Source of the DNA: Dyadobacter pollutisoli
GTDB lineage: Bacteria; Bacteroidota; Bacteroidia; Cytophagales; Spirosomataceae
DNA: 64,000 nucleotides
Assembly (NCBI RefSeq): GCF_026625565.1
Contig: NZ_CP112998.1
Span: forward strand, 6,236,501 to 6,300,500
Reading direction: 5' to 3'
Shown: piece by piece, positions 35,368 through 44,405 of the stretch
Layout of the letters: each line of letters opens with the position of its first letter
How positions within the stretch are numbered: position 1 is the stretch's first letter
Position numbers and translations under genes: made by a program
The notes under the pieces: model-generated
The model's input: only the letters and a program-made list of their open reading frames with translations
The model's database searches: none
Told to the model about the DNA's origin: nothing

Positions 35368-35527
35368 TGTTGGGCTTTAATCATGAAAATGAGGTAGAGT
35401 GAGAAGCACAATTATCGATACGCCCTTAAACCTTCGATATATTTTTACATCTAAACGTTACGTTGAACATGCTGACAGTTGTCAGTTTTAAGTGTTTATA
35501 GTTTTCATTTAATACCATTTTTAAGCC

Positions 35528-36259
35528 ATGAAAAAATTTGTTTTGCTCAGTTCCCTGCTTGTTGCTTCTATTTTATCGCCTGCATTTTCTCAGGTACGTT
35601 TCGAACAGCAAATTCAGGTACCAACCATTGAAGTCGCAGGATTTGCCGAAATGGAGATTGTTCCCGATGAGATCTATTTTAATATTTCACTCCGCGAATA
35701 TTTTGAAGACGAGAAAAATCAGAAGGATAAAGTCATTATCAGTACCCTCGAGAAGCAGTTGATCAAAGCGATTGCGGATGCCGGGTTGCCGAAAGAATCG
35801 TTGTCCGTAAGTGGGGTGGGCGGTTATCAGAATTATACCGACAAGAAGAAGAAACCTGCCACATTCCTTGAAAGCAAACAGTACGAGCTGAAAGTGAGCA
35901 GTGCGGAGAAGCTGGACGGAATTTTATCCAAAGTTGAAAGCCGTGGCATTCAGTATGCCAATGTGTCACGGGTTGACCATTCGAAAAGAGAGGAGCTTAA
36001 AAAGCAGGTAAAAATAGATGCATTAAAAGCGGCAAAGGAGAAAGCGACTTATCTGGTGGCTTCTTTGGATGAGAAGCTTGGGAAGGTGCTTGAAATAAAA
36101 GAACTGGACGAAAACCTGCAATTTCCGCAGCCCGTTTTTGCGAAAAATGTGAGAGCCTTTGCTCAGGCAGAGTCAGCTGATATGGCTGCTGACAGCGATG
36201 TTCAGTATCAGAAAATCAAAATAAGTTACCGCATGCAGGCTGCTTTTGAGATAAAATAA
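35528..36259 (+). CDS. SIMPL domain (DUF541) periplasmic protein
   Basis: A 243-residue exported protein with a signal peptide (residues 1-21, ending AFSQ). The SIMPL domain opens TIEVAGFAEMEIVPDEIYFNISL and continues with LSVSGVGGYQNYTDKK and KKQVKIDALKAAKEKATYLVASL. Members such as the E. coli YggE protein are linked to oxidative or envelope stress; the mechanism is unclear. It stands alone, with two direct copies of GTGCCGGGC (36269-36277 and 36296-36304) just downstream. Confidence 0.85.
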   Translation: MKKFVLLSSLLVASILSPAFSQVRFEQQIQVPTIEVAGFAEMEIVPDEIYFNISLREYFEDEKNQKDKVIISTLEKQLIKAIADAGLPKESLSVSGVGGYQNYTDKKKKPATFLESKQYELKVSSAEKLDGILSKVESRGIQYANVSRVDHSKREELKKQVKIDALKAAKEKATYLVASLDEKLGKVLEIKELDENLQFPQPVFAKNVRAFAQAESADMAADSDVQYQKIKISYRMQAAFEIK

Positions 36260-36404
36260 TCCATACTAGTGCCGGGCCTGAGCGAGTCACGACTTGTGCC
36301 GGGCACAATTTTTTCCAGTTGAAAGGTTCGTAGGTCAATGACTTTCTTTTGTAGCAAAGCATCAGTATCTTTAAATAAAATCTCAAACTAAGTAACTGGA
36401 AATC

Positions 36405-36734
36405 ATGAGCGTAAACGCAAAACACCTGGCCACATTTATTCTTGGTGCAGCCGCAGGAGTGGCAGCACATAAATACCTTCAAAGTGAAGAAGGCGAGAAG
36501 CTTTTGGAAGATCTGAAAACGAAAGCCAATAACCTGAAATCAGAAGCAGAGGGAACTATTGATAAGGTACCGGAATATTTCGAAGAGCTTAAAGCAAAAG
36601 GTGCCGACACGTTGAAAAGCAATTTTCCGGATGCAGAGGCATTCTTTAAAGACTTATATGAAAAATTCGTGGGAGGGAAAGGCACAGCCGCCGAAGGTAC
36701 CGAGGTAACCCCAAATCCGGATCCAATATCATAA
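36405..36734 (+). CDS. YtxH-like small membrane-anchored protein
   Basis: A 109-residue protein with one N-terminal hydrophobic helix (LATFILGAAAGVAAHKYLQ) followed by an acidic, Lys/Glu/Ala-rich amphipathic region (EGEKLLEDLKTKANNLKSEAEGTIDKV), as in YtxH and apolipoprotein-like stress proteins. No catalytic motif is visible. It stands alone, convergent with nudK, with a perfect hairpin between the two. The family call is by general pattern. Confidence 0.65.
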   Translation: MSVNAKHLATFILGAAAGVAAHKYLQSEEGEKLLEDLKTKANNLKSEAEGTIDKVPEYFEELKAKGADTLKSNFPDAEAFFKDLYEKFVGGKGTAAEGTEVTPNPDPIS

Positions 36735-36740
36735 TTTGCG

Positions 36741-36778
36741 GAACATTGTCTTCCTGCATGATCAGGAAGACAATGTTC
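36741..36778. terminator. Hairpin between convergent genes
   Basis: A perfect 16-bp stem (36741-36756 against 36763-36778) with a 6-nt loop overlaps the nudK stop codon. No T run follows on either strand, so it is a weak intrinsic terminator or an RNA-end stabiliser. Confidence 0.65.
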
Positions 36779-37364
36779 AAATGCTATTCAGTAAACCATT
36801 CAACTGAGCATACTGGATCAGCATGATTGTTTTCGCGTCCCTGATTTCTCCGCTTGCCACCATTTGAATAGCATTTGCGAACGGAATCTCCATTACTTCA
36901 ATATTTTCTTGCTCCGTTTCACATCCGCCGCCATCACTTACCTTCATGTTGTCAGCGTACTCAGCGACAAAAAAGTACAGTATTTCCGTAACGGAACCAG
37001 GAGACATATAGGCCTCAAATATTTTTCTGACCGAACGAAGTTTATAGCCCGTCTCTTCTTCGGCTTCTCTTTTAATGCAATCTTCGGCATTGTCCCTATC
37101 AAGCAGGCCGGCGCACGCTTCGATCAGCATTCCCGTCTGATTACCATTGGTATAAGTCGGCAGCCGGAATTGCCTTGTCAGAATAACTGTCTGTTTATCA
37201 GTGTTGTATAGTAGAATGGTGGCTCCGTTGCCTCTGTCATAGGCCTCTCGGCTCTGGCGTTCCCAGTTCCCGTCATGACGTTGAAAGTCAAAGGTATACT
37301 TGCGTAAAGTATACCAGTTATCAGACAGGACTTCCTCATTGATAATGCTAATCCGACTATTCAT
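36777..37364 (-). CDS. nudK: NudK-like NUDIX hydrolase (GDP-mannose pyrophosphatase)
   Basis: A 195-residue hydrolase closely matching E. coli NudK: DRGNGATILLYNT, TRQFRLPTYTNGNQTGMLIEACAGLLD, the NUDIX box core REAEEETGYKL and FEAYMSPGSVTEILYFFVAEY. It would split GDP-mannose into GMP and mannose-1-phosphate. A possible operator, TTTGATCA at 37375-37382 with its inverted copy at 37397-37404, lies directly upstream. The presence of gmd at 53.8 kb shows that GDP-mannose is used in this organism. Confidence 0.9.
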   Translation of the reverse strand: MNSRISIINEEVLSDNWYTLRKYTFDFQRHDGNWERQSREAYDRGNGATILLYNTDKQTVILTRQFRLPTYTNGNQTGMLIEACAGLLDRDNAEDCIKREAEEETGYKLRSVRKIFEAYMSPGSVTEILYFFVAEYADNMKVSDGGGCETEQENIEVMEIPFANAIQMVASGEIRDAKTIMLIQYAQLNGLLNSI

Positions 37365-37374
37365 ATTGATTGAA

Positions 37375-37404
37375 TTTGATCATTTAAGATTATTTTTGAT
37401 CAAA
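37375..37404. promoter_or_regulatory. Inverted repeat upstream of nudK
   Basis: TTTGATCA (37375-37382) and TGATCAAA (37397-37404) are exact reverse complements with a 14-bp spacer, 11 bp upstream of the nudK start. It fits a dimeric regulator site, but may be chance in AT-rich DNA. Confidence 0.35.
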
Positions 37405-37507
37405 CGTAAGCATGAAGTATAAATTTTCAAACATTAGCGCTCACAGATTAACGTGATAAATGATTAACCGGCTTTCCGGTGTAAATTGGCCATCATCTTT
37501 TTAGACT

Positions 37508-38014
37508 ATGAAGCCAGCCAATTATTGGATTGAAAAGTATCAATTACTACCTCATCCCGAAGGAGGATTCTACGCAGAGACTTACCGTTCAAAGGAGGTA
37601 ATAGCTCAGCAAGCATTGCCCGAGCGGTTTACAGGCGATCGCTCGTTTTCTACGGGCATTTATTTTTTGCTGGAAGCCCACAACTTTTCAGCGTTCCACC
37701 GGATTCAGTCAGATGAAATGTGGCATTTTTATGCGGGGTCAGCGCTGGATATTTTCGTGATCGATCCTGAAACCAGAGCGTTGGAAGTGATTAAACTCGG
37801 TAATGATCCTGAGAAAGGGGAGACGTTTCAGGCAATAGTACCAGCCGGAACATGGTTTGGTTCACGACCTGCAAAAGGAAGCGGCTATTCGCTGGTAGGC
37901 TGCACAGTAGCCCCGGGTTTTGACTTTCAGGATTTTGAAATGGCAGATAGGGTAACATTAAAAAGCCAGTTCCCGGAGTTTGAAACGACTATCCAGGAAC
38001 TGACCAGACTATAA
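37508..38014 (+). CDS. DUF985 cupin-5 family protein
   Basis: A 168-residue cupin with the family motifs YQLLPHPEGGFYAETYRS, STGIYFLLEAHNFSAFHRIQSDEMWHFYAG and the closing ACTVAPGFDFQDFEMADR-like segment (here GCTVAPGFDFQDFEM). The pocket residues suggest a small-ligand or metal site; no reaction is established for most members. It is convergent with the following lipoprotein gene at a gap of 3 bp, without a visible terminator. Confidence 0.88.
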   Translation: MKPANYWIEKYQLLPHPEGGFYAETYRSKEVIAQQALPERFTGDRSFSTGIYFLLEAHNFSAFHRIQSDEMWHFYAGSALDIFVIDPETRALEVIKLGNDPEKGETFQAIVPAGTWFGSRPAKGSGYSLVGCTVAPGFDFQDFEMADRVTLKSQFPEFETTIQELTRL

Positions 38015-38017
38015 GTG

Positions 38018-39412
38018 CTAACGAATTTCCATTTTTGACCAGTAAGGTTTCGATTCTTTGCTGTCGGCTACATGAAACGAAGTGACTTCGTAGCTACCCG
38101 CGGCGAGGTCGGTGGGAATCGTGTACTTGCCAATTGCAAAGCTTACACCTGCAATACCCCAGTTAAATACTTCCAATGCTGGTTTGAGTTCGACAGTTGC
38201 TCCATTCCTTTTTAAACGCAGACTTGGCAGCTTTGCGACATCAAAATTGAAACCGGGGTAAGCGGCAGCAAGAGGCAGAGATCTTACGAAAAAGACATCT
38301 CCCTTATGAAAAGACAGCACATTTGTATTGCGATTCAAGGTCTGGCTGATATCCCCCTTCCAAATGTTTTCTATGGCATTTGTTTTACTGTCCCAAATTG
38401 TTGCTACTTCACTGGGTTCAAGATTTGACTTATATATAGAGCTTTTACCCAATAGTTTGCCGTCCTCGTAAAACGAGACCAAATAGGGACCTACGGGAAG
38501 CTCGGAAGGAATATCGTCCAGTGTGAGCCGTGAAGCATCGTTGAAACGGATATTCCTGCTCACCGGTGCAGAAAGAAAGTCGCTGGTGAATGTTGCAGAA
38601 TATTTTTTATCCGGAAGAAAGAATCCGCCCGTTACTTTAATGGTGTCCTTTCGAGAATATTCGAATTTGTAATCGGGCAGCACATAAAAATGAGGCATAT
38701 CCCTGGTGAACCTGATTCCCTCAAAAACAACGGAGTTTTGGTTAAACAAACTGATCTCCATGGCCAGAGGATCACTGGTTATGAGATTCTGCGCGTCAGG
38801 AAAGTTAGCGTACATATTGTCTGAATACAGAGCGCTTTCAGTTGTGAAGCCAGTTTTGCGATTGATAATCTTGACGGTAGGGCCGTATTGCCCGGGGGCC
38901 GCAGGAATACTGCCCACTTTGGCCATATAACGGAGCGGTAATATGCTGCCGCTCGCATTGACTGGAATCTCCTTACTGAGCAGGTCTATCTTGGGTGTAC
39001 CAGAGAAATTGAAATAGACGGTGAAATAAAACCAACTCTTCTCTGGATTATCGCTTACTTTAAAATGCAATGGGCCTGTGCTCTTGTAACTATATCTGAT
39101 GATGCTGTCGGTAGTAATGGTTGTTTGTGCGCTGTCCCAAAGCATGATATTTTTCTGCATCGAGACCTTGACCTCCGCCTTGCTCGCGTCGTAGCTGTCC
39201 GGCAAACTGACTAGATAACTATTTGTCACAGAGTCAAATTCAATTTTCTCTGCACCGGTAACAGTGATACCTTTCAGAAATTGAACGGCTTTGATCAAAT
39301 TCTCTTTTTCAGGCTCGGGTTTTGGCGCTATAACCAGGATTTCTGAATCCTTTTTACAGTTTGCCAGCATTCCCGTCAAAACGAAGAACGTCAGGTAGAT
39401 TAATTTTTTCAT
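38018..39412 (-). CDS. Hypothetical exported lipoprotein
   Basis: A 464-residue protein with a lipobox MLANC (Cys19) and a Pro/Glu linker, then several predicted beta-sandwich stretches. The N-terminal half resembles the repeated Ig-like domains of Bacteroidota surface lipoproteins (LPDSYDASKAEVKVSM; TGPLHFKVSDNPEKSWFYFTVYF). I recognise no enzyme motif. It lies 86 bp downstream of ggt on the same strand. Likely an outer-membrane binding or structural protein; function unknown. Confidence 0.7.
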   Translation of the reverse strand: MKKLIYLTFFVLTGMLANCKKDSEILVIAPKPEPEKENLIKAVQFLKGITVTGAEKIEFDSVTNSYLVSLPDSYDASKAEVKVSMQKNIMLWDSAQTTITTDSIIRYSYKSTGPLHFKVSDNPEKSWFYFTVYFNFSGTPKIDLLSKEIPVNASGSILPLRYMAKVGSIPAAPGQYGPTVKIINRKTGFTTESALYSDNMYANFPDAQNLITSDPLAMEISLFNQNSVVFEGIRFTRDMPHFYVLPDYKFEYSRKDTIKVTGGFFLPDKKYSATFTSDFLSAPVSRNIRFNDASRLTLDDIPSELPVGPYLVSFYEDGKLLGKSSIYKSNLEPSEVATIWDSKTNAIENIWKGDISQTLNRNTNVLSFHKGDVFFVRSLPLAAAYPGFNFDVAKLPSLRLKRNGATVELKPALEVFNWGIAGVSFAIGKYTIPTDLAAGSYEVTSFHVADSKESKPYWSKMEIR

Positions 39413-39498
39413 GGCCGATTAAAAAATGTACAAGTGGTTACATTATCTCTCGAATTAAGCAGTATTGAGAATAAAATACAACTAATTTGACAAAAAAT

Positions 39499-41265
39499 CT
39501 AATAACCTGCACTTGTATCGTCACCCCTTGGGTCGGAGCCTCCTTCAAGAGATCCATCAGGCAGTACCAATATGCAATCCATTCTGCCGATTGTGTTACG
39601 CTGTTGTTCGAGGATGTACCCTTTCTCCTGTAACTTTTTGATCGTGCCTTCTGAGAATGCATTGGCTTCGAAAGTGGTTTTGTCGGGCAGCCATTGATGG
39701 TGAAATTTCAATGCATTCACCGATTGCTGCATCGTCATGCCATGTTCAAGCACATTAAGGATTGTCTGGTACACCGACGTGATAATGGTGGAGCCACCGG
39801 GCGTACCCACTACCATCAGCAGTTTTCCGTCTTTTTCAATAATCGTGGGTGTCATGGACGACAACATTCTTTTGCCCGGCGCGATCGCGTTCGCCTTATT
39901 TCCGATCAGTCCATACATATTGGGAGCACCGGCTTTTACACTGAAATCGTCCATTTCATTGTTCATTAAAAAGCCTCCGCCTTTGATGACAACGCGGCTT
40001 CCGTAGCTCCCATTTAATGTAGTGGTTACCGATACGGCATTTCCTTCCTTGTCCACAATCGAGAAATGTGTTGTTTCCAGACTTTCATAACCGGGTAATG
40101 TCCCGCCGCTGACATTTTTGCTGTCGGTTGCTTTATTCCAATTAAAATCACTCCAACGTTGTTTGAGATAATCCTTGCTCATGAGTTCCCGGGCGGGGAC
40201 TTTCACAAAATCAGGGTCGCCGAGGAACTTCGCACGGTCCGCATACACACGTCGTTCCGCCTCGATCATGACCTGAATGGTAGAGTCGCTGTGCCAGCCC
40301 CATTTGCGAAGAGGATGTTGCTCGGTAAGTCGCATCAGCTGGATCAATGCGATGCCACCGCTCGAAGGAGGCGCCATTGTGATCACTTTATATTCTTTAT
40401 AGGGCTCGGAAATGGTTTCCCGCCATTGTGCATGGTAGTCGGCCAGGTCCTTCCTGCTGATAATTCCCTCATTGTTTTTATTAATGTCTTTTACAAGGCG
40501 TTTCGCAGTTTTACCAGTATAAAAACCGTCACGCCCTTTTTTCTGGATTCTTTTCAAAACCTTGCCCAGGTCTGTTTGCACGAGCAAATCCCCGGCCGCC
40601 CATTCTTTTCCTGATGGATTCAGAAAATATTTGGTACCGGGATTAAGCTGCTGAACATCCTTTTGAACTGCATTCAATCCCCTCGCTTCCCGCTCCGTCT
40701 GGATCACTCCTTTCATTGCCAGATCGACAGCAGGTTGTAAAACTTGTTTCCAAGGCAGTTTGCCATATTTGGCATGCGCCTCAGCCATTCCAGCCACTGA
40801 CCCCGGTACCCCCGAAGCCAGCCTGCCCAGCGTACTGGATTTAGGGATTATGTTTCCGTCTTTGTCCAGATACATATCCGCGTGCCCTTTCGCGGGGGCT
40901 TTTTCACGAAAATCAATGCTGTAACTTTTTCCTCCTTTGTCCCGGAAAACCAGGAAACCGCCACCACCGATATTTCCTGCGGAAGGATGGACCACTGCCA
41001 ATGCAAACTGTACCGCCACTGCCGCATCCACAGCATTTCCTCCCGCTTTCAAAATCTCGATACCTACTTTCGATGCCTCCGGATGAGCAGATGCTACAAT
41101 GCCATTTTTGGCAATGACACCGGGCCTGTCGCTATAAAATGGCTTCTGATTGGGGTCGTCGGAGAGAAACTGGTAGAAGCCGGTGGATTCCTTTACCGGG
41201 TTTTGCGCCAGTGCGAGCCCGGGTAAAATGCTGACTGTAAACAGCAGTGCGGAGCGTAAATTCAT
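39499..41265 (-). CDS. ggt: Gamma-glutamyltransferase
   Basis: A 588-residue N-terminal nucleophile hydrolase that cleaves or transfers the gamma-glutamyl group of glutathione in the periplasm. A signal peptide ends in LALAQ (about 22). The large-subunit part has GGNAVDAAVAVQFALAVVHPSAGNIGGGGF, and the autoprocessing site is the second Thr of ETTHFSIVD, which becomes the nucleophile of the small subunit; GSYGSRVVIKGGGFLMNNEMDDF and PGKRMLSSMTPTI follow. The ATG at 41265 gives the signal peptide directly; a frame start at 41307 would add 14 residues before it. Confidence 0.95.
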   Translation of the reverse strand: MNLRSALLFTVSILPGLALAQNPVKESTGFYQFLSDDPNQKPFYSDRPGVIAKNGIVASAHPEASKVGIEILKAGGNAVDAAVAVQFALAVVHPSAGNIGGGGFLVFRDKGGKSYSIDFREKAPAKGHADMYLDKDGNIIPKSSTLGRLASGVPGSVAGMAEAHAKYGKLPWKQVLQPAVDLAMKGVIQTEREARGLNAVQKDVQQLNPGTKYFLNPSGKEWAAGDLLVQTDLGKVLKRIQKKGRDGFYTGKTAKRLVKDINKNNEGIISRKDLADYHAQWRETISEPYKEYKVITMAPPSSGGIALIQLMRLTEQHPLRKWGWHSDSTIQVMIEAERRVYADRAKFLGDPDFVKVPARELMSKDYLKQRWSDFNWNKATDSKNVSGGTLPGYESLETTHFSIVDKEGNAVSVTTTLNGSYGSRVVIKGGGFLMNNEMDDFSVKAGAPNMYGLIGNKANAIAPGKRMLSSMTPTIIEKDGKLLMVVGTPGGSTIITSVYQTILNVLEHGMTMQQSVNALKFHHQWLPDKTTFEANAFSEGTIKKLQEKGYILEQQRNTIGRMDCILVLPDGSLEGGSDPRGDDTSAGY

Positions 41266-41408
41266 CTTAGGAGTGTTAATGTTAGTGTTGTAATTTATCA
41301 AATCCAACCGTTTTTCTTACCTTTTATACCAATTTATTTCAATGCCAGAGACTTAACCGGTAACTTTTGCATCGAACGGATTAAACAAAATTTGTCGAAG
41401 AAGTAGCT

Positions 41409-42650
41409 ATGAAATTTTTACGTCAAGTATTAGAAAGTTTCAGGTTTGCCTGGCAAGCTTTGAAATCCAACATTACCCGCACCATTCTTTCGCTGCTCGG
41501 CGTGACGGTGGGGATCTTCGCGATCGTAGCGGTTTTTACCATTGTCGATTCGCTCGAACGCAGTATCCGGGAGAGTTTGAGTTTTATTGGCGACAAAGTC
41601 ATTTATGTTCAAAAGTGGCCCTGGGGCTTCGGTGGCGAATATGAATGGTGGAAATATTTCCAGTGGCCTGAGCCTACTTACGCCGAATATAAATACCTGT
41701 ACGAAAACCTCGAAAGCGCCAGTGCGGTGGCCATCATGGATTTTAAAGGAGGTACCGTGCTCAAAAATGGCTCAAACAGCATCAATGCGCTGATTCAGGG
41801 CGTTTCTTACGAATATAATCTCATATCAGAAATTCCAATCCAAACCGGGCGGTACTTCATCCCACTCGAAACCAATAATGCCCGGAATGTTGCCGTAGTC
41901 GGGGCCGACATTGCAGCTGCATTGTTTCCGGGCCAGGAACCGGTTGGAAAAACATTCAAGCTCGCAGGAAATAAATTTACGATTGTTGGCGTGCAGGTGA
42001 AAAAAGGGGAGAGCCTTGTCGACTTTGGTGGAAGTCCCGACAAGAAATGCATCATCCCTTTTTCCGCATTCTCCAAAATGTTCCAGTCAGGCCGAAGGAA
42101 TGCGGATATTGTGGTAAAAGGCTTCCCGGAAGACGAAGGAATGAAGGAAGTTGAGGCGGAAATCACAGGTCTGATGCGGACCAAACGGGGTATTAAGCCG
42201 CGGGAGGGCGCCAACTTTTCTTTGAACCGGCCCGAGGCCGCAGCGGATGCCATTTCAGGGCTTTTTGCCGTGCTTACCATTGCCGGCTGGGTGATCGGCA
42301 GCTTTTCAATTCTGGTCGGAGGCTTTGGAATCGCCAATATCATGTTTGTTTCGGTCAAAGAACGGACTAACCTGATCGGTATTCAGAAATCCCTGGGCGC
42401 GAAAAATTACTCAATATTGTTCCAGTTCCTGTTTGAAGCGATCATGCTGAGCCTGGTAGGCGGGGGCGTCGGGATTTTCCTGGTATACTTGTTGTCTTTT
42501 GTAAAAATGGGTTCATTGGAAATTCTGCTGACACCGGCTAACATACTGCTGGGGCTGGGGGTTTCCAGTATCATTGGCGTTCTCTCAGGAATTATCCCGG
42601 CAATGCTGGCTGCGCGAATGGATCCGGTGATAGCGATCCGTGCGAAATAA
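41409..42650 (+). CDS. ABC transporter permease, MacB/FtsX type
   Basis: A 413-residue inner-membrane protein with the MacB architecture: a first helix (ILSLLGVTVGIFAIVAVFTIVDSL), a periplasmic core domain to about residue 275, then three helices (GWVIGSFSILVGGFGIANIMFVSVKERTNLIGIQKSLGA and two more). Such permeases act as mechanotransmission devices for lipoprotein or toxin export. No ATPase gene is adjacent, so it must pair with one encoded elsewhere. It is followed after 65 bp by a small membrane protein gene. Confidence 0.9.
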   Translation: MKFLRQVLESFRFAWQALKSNITRTILSLLGVTVGIFAIVAVFTIVDSLERSIRESLSFIGDKVIYVQKWPWGFGGEYEWWKYFQWPEPTYAEYKYLYENLESASAVAIMDFKGGTVLKNGSNSINALIQGVSYEYNLISEIPIQTGRYFIPLETNNARNVAVVGADIAAALFPGQEPVGKTFKLAGNKFTIVGVQVKKGESLVDFGGSPDKKCIIPFSAFSKMFQSGRRNADIVVKGFPEDEGMKEVEAEITGLMRTKRGIKPREGANFSLNRPEAAADAISGLFAVLTIAGWVIGSFSILVGGFGIANIMFVSVKERTNLIGIQKSLGAKNYSILFQFLFEAIMLSLVGGGVGIFLVYLLSFVKMGSLEILLTPANILLGLGVSSIIGVLSGIIPAMLAARMDPVIAIRAK

Positions 42651-42715
42651 TAACTAGGAAAAATCAAACGCTTTCACGAAGTTCGCTTCTATCATAAACA
42701 CTGAAAATTACTGTT

Positions 42716-43168
42716 ATGCGTAAATGGGTCATATTTGCCATATTTCTGGCCATCGTATTCGGAATTTTGTACTACCTCACTTTTGGCTATTACAGCGAAG
42801 GTAAAAGAGGAGGTTTCATCACCAAGCTCAGCAACAAAGGTTACATATTCAAAACTTATGAGGGTGAGCTTCGAATGGGCGGTCTCTATGAAGGGGACGG
42901 CACGATGAGCTCTTCTGAATGGATCTTTTCGGTAAGCGGAAAAAACAAAGATGCAATCGCCAAGCTAGAAGAGGCCATTAAAAACGGGCACCGCGTGTCA
43001 CTGACTTATGAAGAGAAATTTTTTACACTGCCCTGGAATGGGGATACCAAATATTTTGTGACCAATGTAGAGGTTTTGGACAGTGGCCGCCTGACGTCGC
43101 CATTGCCTCAGACGCCTGCCAAACCGCTTCCGGATCCTACGGAGCTGGATACAAACAAGATTTTATAA
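42716..43168 (+). CDS. Small single-pass membrane protein of unknown function
   Basis: A 150-residue protein with one N-terminal helix (WVIFAIFLAIVFGILYYLTF) followed by an OB-like beta region (YSEGKRGGFITKLSNKGYIFKTYEGELRMGG, ISVSGKNKD, HRVSLTYEEKFFTLPWNGDTKYFVTNVEVL) and a Pro-rich tail. Related Bacteroidota proteins are sometimes labelled 6-phosphogluconate dehydrogenase; nothing here supports that enzyme. It probably sits in the periplasm, anchored to the inner membrane, and may be cotranscribed with the permease. Confidence 0.7.
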   Translation: MRKWVIFAIFLAIVFGILYYLTFGYYSEGKRGGFITKLSNKGYIFKTYEGELRMGGLYEGDGTMSSSEWIFSVSGKNKDAIAKLEEAIKNGHRVSLTYEEKFFTLPWNGDTKYFVTNVEVLDSGRLTSPLPQTPAKPLPDPTELDTNKIL

Positions 43169-43192
43169 GCCGGGGATTATCCTCCGGCTTTT
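43167..43192. terminator. Bidirectional terminator overlapping two stop codons
   Basis: AAGCCGG (43167-43173) pairs with CCGGCTT (43184-43190), followed by T on the plus strand. The TAA of the plus-strand gene (43166-43168) and the stop codon of the minus-strand SUI1-like gene (43177-43179) both lie inside the structure. Confidence 0.75.
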
Positions 43193-43509
43193 TTTGCTTT
43201 ATAGTTTTTTGACGAAAGCCAGTTGATCACCTTATCGCGGTGATCTCCCTGGATCTGTACTTCCTGATCTTTCACTGTTCCTCCACTTCCGCAAAGTGCT
43301 TTTAACTGTTTTCCCAAAGCTTCCAGGTCAGCCTGGCTGCCTATAAAACCTTTGATAACAGTAATGACCTTCCCACCGCCTTTGCGGTCGAGCCATATCC
43401 GCAGGTCTTGCTGTGCCGGAGATAAAGTTTCTGGTTCGTCTTCCGAATCATTATATTCAAAATCAGGGTTGGTGGAATAAATTACCCCTGAGCGGTTCTT
43501 TTTGGACAT
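43177..43509 (-). CDS. SUI1/eIF1-like translation factor (YciH family)
   Basis: A 110-residue protein with an acidic N-terminal tail and a C-terminal SUI1 domain: IWLDRKGGGKVITVIKGFIGSQADLEALGKQLKALCGSGGTVKDQEVQIQGDHRDKVINWLSSKNYKAKKAGG. YciH in bacteria has been linked to initiation fidelity. It starts at an ATG, 17 bp downstream of the lipid kinase gene on the same strand, so the two are probably cotranscribed. The stop codon lies in the terminator stem. Confidence 0.92.
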   Translation of the reverse strand: MSKKNRSGVIYSTNPDFEYNDSEDEPETLSPAQQDLRIWLDRKGGGKVITVIKGFIGSQADLEALGKQLKALCGSGGTVKDQEVQIQGDHRDKVINWLSSKNYKAKKAGG

Positions 43510-43526
43510 AAGACTTTTATGTTTTG

Positions 43527-44402
43527 TTAAACGATCACACGTAAACTCGCAGGATTGATTTTGACCTCGATCCGGGTCGTATTCATCTGAAAAGGCTCCC
43601 CATCGTAATGGATCATAGGCGGAACGTCAGTTTCAACCACGGCTTCCCGCAGATTTTGATAATCGATAAAACGCGACGGTTTGAGTTGTTTGGTGAAAAG
43701 CTGATACGCCAGCGATGTACCATACCATTTAGGAAATGGCTTTATCGTGCACACATCCAGCATTCCGTCTTGCAAGTTGGCCTGTGGCGCAACCCACGCA
43801 TTGTTGCCAAACTGGCCTGCATTGGCAAAAGAAAGCGAAAAAGCATGTGTATCTACACCATTGAGGCGGAACGTCTGCGGCTTATAGCTCCAATATGAGC
43901 GAAATGACACATTGATATAAGTTGACAGTCCCCGTTCTTGCTGCTGGCTGAACAAATGGCCCACATAAGCATCAAACCCCATACCCGCAGTGCAAAAAAA
44001 TGGAATATCATTGACCTGCGCACTGTCGATCGTGATGGCTTTACCCTCGAACAACCGTTTCAATGCGGCTTCCAATGTGAGGGGAAGGCCCAGGTGACGT
44101 GCCAGCCCGTTACCCGATCCGAGTGGTACGATCCCGATAGGCATTTGTAAACCCACCAGTGGCTGTGCTACTTCATTCACAGTACCATCGCCACCTACCG
44201 CTACGATCGCTTTCCAGTCTTCGGTTTGTAGATTTTCTTTAACCAATTCCGTAGCATGGGCTCTTTCTTCTGTAAAAAGGATCTTCGCGGTGCTTTGGTA
44301 TTTTTTAGCAAAGGCATTGATCGTGTTTTGCAATACCTCTGTCCTTTTGCCGATCGAAGTACCCGAGTTGGGATTTAATATAAACAAGTAGGGTTGATTC
44401 AC
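43527..44402 (-). CDS. YegS-type lipid kinase (diacylglycerol kinase catalytic domain)
   Basis: A 291-residue cytosolic or membrane-associated kinase. NPNSGTSIGKR opens the DAGK domain, VAVGGDGTVNEVAQPL is the nucleotide-binding GGDGT motif and PLGSGNGLARHLG the second glycine loop. The start is a GTG at 44402, the only start that keeps the conserved ILNPNSG. A 39-residue membrane ORF ends 3 bp upstream. Substrate (diacylglycerol, phosphatidylglycerol or a sphingoid base, which many Bacteroidota make) is not determined. Confidence 0.9.
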   Translation of the reverse strand: MNQPYLFILNPNSGTSIGKRTEVLQNTINAFAKKYQSTAKILFTEERAHATELVKENLQTEDWKAIVAVGGDGTVNEVAQPLVGLQMPIGIVPLGSGNGLARHLGLPLTLEAALKRLFEGKAITIDSAQVNDIPFFCTAGMGFDAYVGHLFSQQQERGLSTYINVSFRSYWSYKPQTFRLNGVDTHAFSLSFANAGQFGNNAWVAPQANLQDGMLDVCTIKPFPKWYGTSLAYQLFTKQLKPSRFIDYQNLREAVVETDVPPMIHYDGEPFQMNTTRIEVKINPASLRVIV

Positions 44403-44405
44403 TGG

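Noticed and set aside
36269..36304. Two copies of GTGCCGGGC after the SIMPL gene as a terminator
   Set aside because: They are direct, not inverted, repeats, so they do not form the stem of an intrinsic terminator; the following T run is not paired with a hairpin that I can see.
42716..43168. 6-phosphogluconate dehydrogenase
   Set aside because: The 150-residue membrane-anchored protein has no Rossmann fold or dehydrogenase motif; the name sometimes attached to this family appears to be an old misannotation.
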